Shown: positions 8,401-14,374 of the stretch, piece after piece | Position numbering within the stretch: position 1 is the first letter of the stretch | Layout: every line of letters starts with the position of its first letter | DNA from: UBA6168 sp964442355 | GTDB lineage: Bacteria > Bacteroidota > Bacteroidia > Chitinophagales > Saprospiraceae | Length of the DNA stretch: 14,787 nt | Reading direction: 5' to 3' | NCBI GenBank assembly: GCA_964442355.1 | Contig: CAYTZS010000137.1 | Location: forward strand, 1 to 14,787 | The notes under the pieces: generated by a model | Told to the model about the DNA's origin: nothing | Databases searched by the model: none | The model's input: only the letters and a program-made list of their open reading frames with translations | Program-made: the position numbers and the translations under genes

Positions 8401-10370
8401 TCACAGCCAAAGTCAAAAACGTCTTCAAATTCGAGGGGCTTTCAGCCCTGCTGCGCATCAACGACCTGACCATCAATGGCGATAACTACGGTGTTTTGCG
8501 GCTCGACGCCGCTGGTAACAGCATCAAAGAAACGGTGACTGCAGCATTGTCCATCGAAGGCGATTCTTCGCTGCTCACTGCCGACGGGTACTTTAACCCT
8601 CCAAGTTTAGTTAGCACCAAAGAGCGAAAATGGATAAAAGGCCAGCCGCTGTTTTTTGATTTTGACGTGAATATCGAAAAGTACCCAGTGAAAATCGTGA
8701 ACTACTTTGTCCCAGAGGTGCTTGACCCGAAAGGCAGTTTGAGCGCCACTGGAATCCGACTCAGTGGCCTTCCATCCAAGCCTGAAATCAGCGGAAAAGC
8801 CACCGTGGAAAATGTTTCGTTCACTGTAAAACCCCTGAACGTGACCTACCGAGTGCCCAACGGACAAGTGGCCATCAACAATCGCATTTTCGATGCAAAA
8901 GATACTTGGGTGTTCGACCGCTTCAACAACAAAGCGAGGCTTGACGGTGGCATCACGCACAATCACTTGAAAGATTTTGGCCTTGATTTGCGCATCTCGA
9001 CCGAGCGAGGAAGGCCGTTTTTGGGGCTTGAAACCACGGAGCGAATCAACCCAGTTTTTTACGGTACAGCCATCGGGACTGGGTATGTCAGGTTCACGGG
9101 CAGTTTTGCGCAGCCAGAATTGTACGTGAACGCAACGACCTCCAATGGCACGCACATGTTCCTGCCAATGACGGGATCTGCAAGCTCCAAAAACGTAGAT
9201 TTCATCACATTCACAGCACCAACGATTGAAACGGCACCGCAAAACGGTGGCAACGAACCCGTGAAGGAGCTTCGTGGCCTCAACATGGAATTTGACGTGG
9301 AAATAACCCCCGTGGCCAAGATGGACGTGGTGTTCGACAGGGCTTGGGGCGACTTGTTGCAAGGCACCGGCAATGGCAAACTAAAAGTGATTTTAACACG
9401 AGAAGGCCGGTTCGACATGTACGGCGACTTCACGGTTGTCACCGGGAACTACTTGTTTACACTGATGAATATTGGCTTGAACAAACCCTTCAATGTGCAG
9501 CCAGGCGGCACCATTTCATGGAGTGGAAACCCCTACGAGGCCATTATTGACATCAATGCGACCTACTCCGGCTTGAACACTTCGGTTTACAATTTCATTT
9601 CGGAATACTTGGCAGCTACTTCGGGCGATGTTCAGGAGTTGGCCCGAAACAGCACGCCCGTGAACTTGGGCATGAAACTGACTGGCAAGTTGCTCAAGCC
9701 CGACATCGCTTTCGATATCACGTTCCCGAACCTCGATTCGGAGCTTAGAAACTATGCTGAAAACAAAATGCGCACCGTTCGCTTGGACCCAAACGAACTC
9801 AACCGCCAGGTTTTTGGCCTGCTGGTGCTGGGACAGTTTCTGCCGTCAGGCTACACCATCCAAGCCAGCGAAGTGGGCATCAACACGGTGAGCGAGATGC
9901 TATCGAACCAGTTGTCCATTTACCTCACTGAGTTTTTCTCTGAGTTTTTGACGGGTAGCAACCTCGTGCAGGGGATTGACTTTGACATTTCCTTCAACCG
10001 ATTCTCGTCCACTTTCGACCCCGACAACCCAGCGAACAGCTACACGAACAATGAGCTGAGGACACGGCTGAAAGTTATCGTGAATGACCGGATTTCGGTG
10101 CAGGCGGGTGGCAACTTTGGTAGCCAAGCCTACACTGGCGGCACCAATGGATTGCTGGCTGGCGAGTTTGTGCTGGAATATGTGCTCTCGAAAGATCGGC
10201 GGCTCAAGCTCAGGATGTACGCTGGCACCGAGGCCGATATCGCCAGTGGACGCCGCAACCGCCAAGGCGTGGCATTGAGCTACAAGCGGGAATTCGATTC
10301 CTTTAGCGAGCTACTGGACGCACGGAAGCGGAAAAAGGAAAAGCGGCAGTTGTTAAAAATGAAAAACTGA
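5457..10370 (+). CDS. tamB: TamB-like translocation/assembly protein (DUF490, AsmA superfamily)
   Basis: This is a very large protein of 1637 residues, in the usual size range for Bacteroidota TamB. One N-terminal signal-anchor helix lies at about residues 31-48, flanked by arginines and lysines, so the bulk is periplasmic. An AsmA-like start follows (ELTKYLSTELGTDVTVGNVR), then more than a thousand residues of repeating beta-strand segments without cysteine-rich or catalytic motifs, as expected for a beta-taco groove that bridges the two membranes. The conserved DUF490/TamB domain occupies about 1200-1610, with the typical FNVQPGGTISWSGNPYEAII block and FGLLVLGQFLPSG near 1450. TamB proteins work with an Omp85-family outer-membrane partner, and relatives (YhdP, YdbH, VPS13-like) carry phospholipids between membranes. 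No TamA/TamL-like gene is in this window. The last codons end 15 bp from the stop of a convergent gene. Confidence 0.93.
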   Translation: MENPTQKIENQVVVSTYKRLWRLMPLVLRRLLQVVLTAIFLPILLFQIPWVQNKAAQELTKYLSTELGTDVTVGNVRLGIFNKVKLDNFYLEDLHGDTLVYAGLLEVNHSGVFNLVLSKFRIETLRLADAEIQISRETGKKGENFQFLIDYFTKTDKKPTEKSTKPFKLDLRHLYFDRVHFLRGDKVKAERFDVYVGHSEAHFKRFDLLGKSIELSNFVLDQPNVKITLNERQLLPTVLPVVNQTTDADADTTKLVIAINEFDLTGGQFSLRNFRGQPKRLTPDSILNYNYLDVMDLEIHVNNFRFSELEFEGEVEKIACRDTTGFVLENLSAKQAALSCRGMELYGVNLKTPYSELGDTLVFRYGGSYTAWEDFVNEVKLDVRLHDSHVALKDVMKFAPALESNPFFKENREQVVDIEGIVKGPINRLDGKNLKINMEEGLKIEGNFSTLNLTVPDEQFLHLKLDLLQTDVWTLRKLIPKFKPPSNIDRLGNLDFSGKFDGFFDDFVADGKLKTDIGRAEMFMNLKLREGKDKARFSGDLYLLDFDLGAWTGNKDLGKVTLDSHVKQGVGLTLSKVSANLEGVVDSLVFKGYKYRNASIVGDLRRNRFVGDFKIDDGNIDLVFGGEINFADSLPTFNFVADVQKLDMRPLNLTSKDLQFFGKVDLRLRGKRLSDITGTAEVLDFLIVKNRTDTLTIDTALLSSTWSPELREKVFQLNSTLGDLSVRGDFDIEKIPTQLTQFVSLNYPQFAERLKLKPAETLRDTAKFDFDLQVYQLQNLVNFFEESLKGFDASSVKGNFDGFKNTVYLEVEVPSWEYNNIKFKDVYLRSKLNGPEGSLQVGVIETAFSETQKLSPISLIGSIYADTLEFLIISSNFYKILDNININGVLSLEEDNGWRISFKPSDLVVLNDTWEISTDNYLLIGDRRVETSNFMLTSGQRRIKLNSVRNEGLELQLENYPIDSLSFIRDIKKHKIGGVADVTAKVKNVFKFEGLSALLRINDLTINGDNYGVLRLDAAGNSIKETVTAALSIEGDSSLLTADGYFNPPSLVSTKERKWIKGQPLFFDFDVNIEKYPVKIVNYFVPEVLDPKGSLSATGIRLSGLPSKPEISGKATVENVSFTVKPLNVTYRVPNGQVAINNRIFDAKDTWVFDRFNNKARLDGGITHNHLKDFGLDLRISTERGRPFLGLETTERINPVFYGTAIGTGYVRFTGSFAQPELYVNATTSNGTHMFLPMTGSASSKNVDFITFTAPTIETAPQNGGNEPVKELRGLNMEFDVEITPVAKMDVVFDRAWGDLLQGTGNGKLKVILTREGRFDMYGDFTVVTGNYLFTLMNIGLNKPFNVQPGGTISWSGNPYEAIIDINATYSGLNTSVYNFISEYLAATSGDVQELARNSTPVNLGMKLTGKLLKPDIAFDITFPNLDSELRNYAENKMRTVRLDPNELNRQVFGLLVLGQFLPSGYTIQASEVGINTVSEMLSNQLSIYLTEFFSEFLTGSNLVQGIDFDISFNRFSSTFDPDNPANSYTNNELRTRLKVIVNDRISVQAGGNFGSQAYTGGTNGLLAGEFVLEYVLSKDRRLKLRMYAGTEADIASGRRNRQGVALSYKREFDSFSELLDARKRKKEKRQLLKMKN

Positions 10371-10385
10371 GTGGTTTTTACCTTC

Positions 10386-11420
10386 CTACTTCAAGTCCAC
10401 GAATATGGGCAAATGGTCGCTGTACCCACCAAAATAGCGGTCGCCACCAAAAGTCCTACTTGGCGAGATGCCGTATTTTTCGTCCTTGTACATCATCCAA
10501 TCCGCTTGAAAAATGGTAGAGCTGACGTAGTTTAGTTGTTTACCGCTACGCACCAAGTTGCCTGACAAGATGATTTGGTCGAGCATATTCCAATCGCCCC
10601 GATAGCGGTAGCTCCCCTCTCCCTTCTTTTGCAGGTTTGAAAAACAATTGTAGAGTTTATCTGATACAACTTCATTACCAAGTGGTTGAGCATCAAGGCT
10701 TTGCGCCATGCTGGGGTCAGTTGGTTCGTCGTTCATGTCGCCCATCACGATGATGTTTGCCTTCGCATTTTTACTGAGTATTTCATCTACTTTTTTGCCA
10801 ATTTGAAATGCAACATGCTTCCTTCTTGGCTCAGTTTCTTTCTGGCCTTCGCTCCTTGAGGGTAGGTGGCCCACGATGATGTACAGCTTTTCCTTCCCCA
10901 TAAAATTACCCTCTACTACCAGCAAATCACGGGTGGTATAATCGGGCTTATCGGGTATCATGCCCACCGGGAACTTGATGCGGATAGTCTCGGAATTAGT
11001 GACTTTGAACATGCTTTTTTTGTACAAAAGCGCCACGTCAATGCCCCGATAATCGGGTGACTCGAAATGTACAATGCCATAATCATGCGCTTTCAGGCTG
11101 GTTTTTACACAAAAATCTTTCAGCACTGTCTCATTTTCAACCTCTGCCACGCCGAGTAATGCAGGGTAGCCCATGCCTTCGATTACACTCGCCAAATGGT
11201 CGAGCTTTTTCTGGTAGCGCTCCGGTGTCCAATTCTTTTTGCTGGTTGGCAAAAACTCGTCGTCGCCAGGGTTGGAGAGGTCATCGACGGTATCGAACAG
11301 GTTTTCGACATTGTAAAACGCTACCCGGTAGTCACCTGGGGTTAGTTGCAAAACAGATTTGGAAACGGAGCAGCTTGCAAGGCTCAACAAGCACAGCAGG
11401 GCGAAGAAAAATCTAGGCAT
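10386..11420 (-). CDS. Endonuclease/exonuclease/phosphatase-family lipoprotein
   Basis: This 344-residue protein is read from the ATG at 11420, chosen because it gives a compact lipoprotein signal (MPRFFFALLCLLSLASC, lipidated Cys-17). The frame extends to a TTG at 11444, but that lies inside a hairpin and adds nothing signal-like. The EEP fold is complete: NVEN at 37-40, Glu-93 in GVAEVEN (metal binding), His-185 in GHLPSRS, Asp-228 and Asn-230 in GDMND, and the terminal SDH at 334-336. These are the metal and catalytic residues of DNase I-like phosphodiesterases. It is probably a periplasmic or outer-membrane-anchored phosphodiesterase, either a nuclease or a lipid/sugar phosphatase. No acidic surface-export signal follows Cys-17. 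Its start lies only 4 bp after the T-tract of a hairpin that follows the heme gene, so how it is transcribed is unclear. Confidence 0.9.
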   Translation of the reverse strand: MPRFFFALLCLLSLASCSVSKSVLQLTPGDYRVAFYNVENLFDTVDDLSNPGDDEFLPTSKKNWTPERYQKKLDHLASVIEGMGYPALLGVAEVENETVLKDFCVKTSLKAHDYGIVHFESPDYRGIDVALLYKKSMFKVTNSETIRIKFPVGMIPDKPDYTTRDLLVVEGNFMGKEKLYIIVGHLPSRSEGQKETEPRRKHVAFQIGKKVDEILSKNAKANIIVMGDMNDEPTDPSMAQSLDAQPLGNEVVSDKLYNCFSNLQKKGEGSYRYRGDWNMLDQIILSGNLVRSGKQLNYVSSTIFQADWMMYKDEKYGISPSRTFGGDRYFGGYSDHLPIFVDLK

Positions 11421-11424
11421 ATTC

Positions 11425-11476
11425 AAAAAAATTAAGGGATGCAAGATTGCAATCCAGCTGCAATTTTACATCCCTT
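11425..11476 (-). terminator. Intrinsic terminator-like hairpin with T7 tract after the heme gene
   Basis: Read on the - strand, the arm at 11476-11459 pairs with 11451-11434 around a 7-base loop. Of 18 positions, 16 are Watson-Crick pairs, one is G-U and one is a mismatch. Two bases later comes a run of seven T (11431-11425). It begins 34 bp after the stop codon of the di-heme gene, an ordinary place for a terminator. It is odd only because the next gene's ATG starts 4 bp beyond the T-run. Confidence 0.65.
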
Positions 11477-11510
11477 TTAGATACGTTTTGGCTTTCGCCG
11501 TTATTCAGTT

Positions 11511-12638
11511 TTAATCAAACGGGTTTTGAAACGCAGGGTTGGCGTAGTAGCTGGTATCTGTCAGCGTATGCAGAAATGCAATCAGCGCCTGCTTGTCATA
11601 CTCCGTCAAATTGAGCGGAGTGATGGACAACGTCACCACATTGTCAGCATAATGCCCACCAGAATTGTAATGCTCAATGACCGATTCCAAAGTTGGAAAA
11701 CTACCATCGTGCATATACGGTGCTGTCAGGGCGATATTCCGAAGTGAAGGAGCTTTGAAAGTGCCGTTGTCCGTGAGGTTACCAGTGATGGCGCCAAGAC
11801 CCAGGTCAGGAAAGTCGCTCAACGAAGCCACTTCCGTGATGGCATTGTTCCTGTAAACCTCTGAAGAATACAATGCTCCCCCATCATGACAGTGGGCACA
11901 GTGGCCAGTTGGGTCGCCAGGATTGCCGAGCAGGTCGTCGTAATAAATTTTTTGCCCATCAACTTCCAAATCGGAGAGCAAAAAGGGGTTGGGGTCGAGT
12001 TGAAACTTCTTCTTGTCGTAGCGGGAATTGGCACTGATGAGCGTACGCTCAAATTGCGCAATGGCTTTTGCGGCCAGTTCTTTGGTAATTTCCGTGGTGT
12101 TCTCAATGCCGAAAGCCTGCCGGAAACGCTTTTTGTAATCGGGGTGCCGACGCAGTTTCACTTCCACATCGCCCCAGATTTCGGCCATCTCCACGGGGTT
12201 TTCTACTGGGTGAAGGGCTTGGTCTTCCAAATCAGGAGAACGCCCATCCCAAAATAGCCCCTTCGTTTGGAAGCCAACATTGATGAGCGACATGGAGCTA
12301 CGATTGCCCAGCAAGCCTCCCACACCTGGACTAATAGCCACATTGTCGTTGAAGCTATTGTTCAACTTGTGGCAACTTGAACACGAAATGGTGCTGTCTT
12401 TTGACAAAATCGGGTCATAAAACAGTCGCCTTCCCAGCTCGATGCCTTCGTTGGTGAGCGGGTTGTCAGCAGGGATATTCATGGATGGCAAACCTGGAGG
12501 AATCACGAGGGTATGAGCTGTCGGAGAATATGGGATGCTCGTTAGGTCTTCGCCCGAAGTGGTTGGGCCGTCATCGTCATTTTGGCAGGCGGCAATTGTG
12601 AGCACCAAGCCTATCAATAAAAAAAGGATTTTTTTCAT
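11511..12638 (-). CDS. Di-heme MauG/MbnH/cytochrome c peroxidase-like lipoprotein
   Basis: This protein of 375 residues has a lipoprotein signal (lipobox IAAC, Cys-18) followed by Gln-Asn and three Asp, resembling the Bacteroidota surface-lipoprotein export signal. Two covalent heme sites are present: CSSCH at 86-90 and CAHCH at 247-251. Conserved family blocks are GRRLFYDPILSKD (69-81), FWDGR (129-133), and APYMHDGSFPTLE with the following HYNSGG. In classical bacterial peroxidases the axial ligand after this block is Met. Here Tyr-324 of HYNSGG stands near that place, which favours the MauG/MbnH branch (inference from pattern, not an alignment). MauG-type enzymes use peroxide or oxygen to oxidise protein residues through a bis-Fe(IV) state. 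The MbnP-like gene ends 13 bp upstream on the same strand, which points to a shared transcript and to an MbnP-modifying role. A peroxide-detoxifying peroxidase is the alternative. Confidence 0.9.
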   Translation of the reverse strand: MKKILFLLIGLVLTIAACQNDDDGPTTSGEDLTSIPYSPTAHTLVIPPGLPSMNIPADNPLTNEGIELGRRLFYDPILSKDSTISCSSCHKLNNSFNDNVAISPGVGGLLGNRSSMSLINVGFQTKGLFWDGRSPDLEDQALHPVENPVEMAEIWGDVEVKLRRHPDYKKRFRQAFGIENTTEITKELAAKAIAQFERTLISANSRYDKKKFQLDPNPFLLSDLEVDGQKIYYDDLLGNPGDPTGHCAHCHDGGALYSSEVYRNNAITEVASLSDFPDLGLGAITGNLTDNGTFKAPSLRNIALTAPYMHDGSFPTLESVIEHYNSGGHYADNVVTLSITPLNLTEYDKQALIAFLHTLTDTSYYANPAFQNPFD

Positions 12639-12651
12639 GGCAAATTCTTGT

Positions 12652-13431
12652 TTAGAATTTCAAAGCTTGCTCCCAATGGCTCATCAATTCAATGGCAAGT
12701 GGAAGGTCAATAGCCTCTTGAGTGTCCTTGTTGGCAGGGTCTGAGAGGTCAAGTGGCACTCCATTTTCTACATAAATATCAAACAGGTCAGCGACCAAAT
12801 CAAGGTCAAAAGTCTTGCCTTTTTCAAGTGTGAACGACTTGAGTTTGGTCACTGATTTCAACACATCATTCATGCCGGGATGGTGCTCAAAGCCTTGGTC
12901 GCTTTGATTGAAAGTGCCATCACCATTCAGGTCGTAAATGCCTTCCGACTTCATGAAAATGAAGCTGCCCCAATCGGTCCAAAAATGCGTGGTGAACGCC
13001 TCTCTGAGTGGGTTGTCACTGGGCAGCGAGCCTGCACCAGCGTTGTTGAGTTCAGCCGGCACACCAAAGTCAATGCTAATTCCACGATAGGTGCCTGGGG
13101 GTACTTTTTCGTATTCCCGTGTCAAGGGCATTTGTGCAGCCGTCAAGTCCAAATTGCCACCAAAATCCAAAAACTCTACCTCCGAAAGCTGGAAGTCAGG
13201 TGTGTCACCTTCGCCAAGTAGGGTGATGTGGGACACGAAAAAATTGAAGTTTTGAAACCGGATTTTCTTACCGTCAGGATAGTCGAGTGCTTCGTAAAGC
13301 ACAAGTGGGTCTCCGTCGTAACCCGCACTGAAATTCATATTAACGGTGGCGTCGGTATTGGATGGTTGGTCGTCGTCTTTGCAAGCAAAAAAACTGATTG
13401 CAAAAAGACTTAAAAAAAGGTACTTCTTCAT
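12652..13431 (-). CDS. MbnP-family lipoprotein with Trp motif (putative copper-binding)
   Basis: The protein has 259 residues from the ATG at 13431. An ATG at 13491 overlaps the stop of the preceding gene (ATGA) but would put 20 non-signal residues before the obvious signal MKKYLFLSLFAISFFAC (Cys-17), so the later start is preferred. Cys-17 is followed by KDDD, matching the K-(D/E)2 type of surface-lipoprotein export signal. The MbnP core runs from about 28 to 220: NMNFSAGYDGDPL, IRFQNFNFFVSHITLL (family R-F-x-x-F-x-F-F-V-S), PPGTYRGISIDFGVP, then HFWTDWGSFIFMKSEG with Trp-151 and Trp-154, equivalent to the M-Y-W-x-W block of relatives, and FEHHPG at 181-186. A D-x-N-x-D-G-x-x-x-x-x-D loop (167-178) lies between the last two. 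In methanotrophs MbnP gains a copper site when MbnH turns a Trp into kynurenine. The heme gene 13 bp downstream is the candidate partner. Confidence 0.8.
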   Translation of the reverse strand: MKKYLFLSLFAISFFACKDDDQPSNTDATVNMNFSAGYDGDPLVLYEALDYPDGKKIRFQNFNFFVSHITLLGEGDTPDFQLSEVEFLDFGGNLDLTAAQMPLTREYEKVPPGTYRGISIDFGVPAELNNAGAGSLPSDNPLREAFTTHFWTDWGSFIFMKSEGIYDLNGDGTFNQSDQGFEHHPGMNDVLKSVTKLKSFTLEKGKTFDLDLVADLFDIYVENGVPLDLSDPANKDTQEAIDLPLAIELMSHWEQALKF

Positions 13432-13476
13432 TTTGCAGAATTTGGTTAGCGGAAGTTCGGCCACAAGATTTGAACA

Positions 13477-13484
13477 CAAATCTA
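13477..13484 (-). promoter_or_regulatory. Candidate -7 box upstream of the second MbnP-like gene
   Basis: On the - strand the sequence reads TAGATTTG, an exact match to TAnnTTTG, about 45 bp before the ATG at 13431 and just after the upstream gene's stop codon. No convincing -33 TTG is placed 19-21 bp before it. The same bases form the 3' arm (+ strand) of a perfect 7-bp hairpin at 13466-13483 with loop aaca, so the match could also be a by-product of that structure. Confidence 0.35.
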
Positions 13485-13487
13485 GAC

Positions 13488-14333
13488 TCATTCAAGTAGT
13501 AAAGCAGTGACAGAAAACACTTTGGTTAATTGGCTGTCAATCTTCGACTGCATTTCGGCTGGTGAGTCGTTTTTAAAATCAACAAGCTCGAAAAGCCTCG
13601 AATAATTCATGCGCAACGTCAGCCTTATGTTGAAACCACGGTCAATTGGAACTGGTTGCGAAAAATCAAGTGAAATTTGTTTTGGCTCAAAAAAACGGAA
13701 GTCAATCGGCTGCGTGTTGGGCAACGTATCTGGTCGGAAGATTAGCCTGGTAGGGATGATTCCGTAGTCACTTCGGTAGCTCATTTTGTCAAACTCAAGT
13801 GCCAGTGGATGCCCCGTAGGCAGAGTGTCCACCTTTGCTTGCTGAACCTGCTCGGAGAGGCCGACTGTGAATTTCAACCCAACAAAAAGGCCATTGGTTT
13901 TGACAGTACCAATCGTTGCGGCTTGAAAAATATCTCGATCCAACTTCGCAAAATTGTTTTCCAAATAAACAGAATCACCGGTGACCAGCGGCAGCCAAAA
14001 TGAATCGAGCACGCCTACCTCCAAGCCATCATCCCGCACAAACTTCAAATCGGAAATGAAGAACCTGGCCCTGTCAATAAAAAAGAAATCGTTGGTATCA
14101 AATGGCGACTGGTACTTGGTGGCATATTTGAGCGAATAGCTCGTGTCTGGCTCCGCTGGTAGCACAACATGGTGTTGCATGGCGAGCAACAGCGCTGGGT
14201 ATTTGCAACAGTCGGGACAAGGGTCATCACCACTCACATCATAGTTGATCGCCTCGATGTCAAGACACCCCTCTTTCGGCTCGTAGCAGCCAATCAACAT
14301 GAAAAAAAATGGTGTAAAAAGCCAGTATCGCAT
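13488..14333 (-). CDS. MbnP-family lipoprotein with Cys-rich N-terminal motif
   Basis: The protein has 281 residues from the ATG at 14333, chosen for its lipoprotein signal MRYWLFTPFFFMLIGC (Cys-16); further upstream codons overlap the DUF58 gene. After the anchor comes a cysteine motif at 23-43 (CLDIEAINYDVSGDDPC then PDCC), a variant of the G-C-x-D-x-x-A-x-N-Y-D repeat seen in many Bacteroidota secreted proteins. The MbnP core follows: LKYATKY, FFIDRARFFISDLKFVRDDG at 84-103 (family F-Y-I-S-N-I-x-L block), and GLFVGLKFTVGLS at 148-160. At the place of the Trp-containing block of its neighbour it reads MSYRSDYG (184-191), so the Trp residues that could become kynurenine are missing. The next MbnP-like gene starts 56 bp downstream, and the DUF58 gene ends 41 bp upstream. 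It may be a structural or accessory partner of the second MbnP protein. The family call is good, copper binding is doubtful. Confidence 0.75.
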   Translation of the reverse strand: MRYWLFTPFFFMLIGCYEPKEGCLDIEAINYDVSGDDPCPDCCKYPALLLAMQHHVVLPAEPDTSYSLKYATKYQSPFDTNDFFFIDRARFFISDLKFVRDDGLEVGVLDSFWLPLVTGDSVYLENNFAKLDRDIFQAATIGTVKTNGLFVGLKFTVGLSEQVQQAKVDTLPTGHPLALEFDKMSYRSDYGIIPTRLIFRPDTLPNTQPIDFRFFEPKQISLDFSQPVPIDRGFNIRLTLRMNYSRLFELVDFKNDSPAEMQSKIDSQLTKVFSVTALLLE

Positions 14334-14374
14334 CAGTATTGGTTGACAGTGGGAAGCAAAAAGCACCCACTTGT

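Noticed and set aside
10362..10379. AAAAAC / GTTTTT inverted repeat at the convergent gene junction, possible bidirectional terminator
   Set aside because: The stem is only 6 bp and almost all A-T, overlaps the tamB stop codon and would be unstable. A-rich lysine codons next to a T-run explain it.
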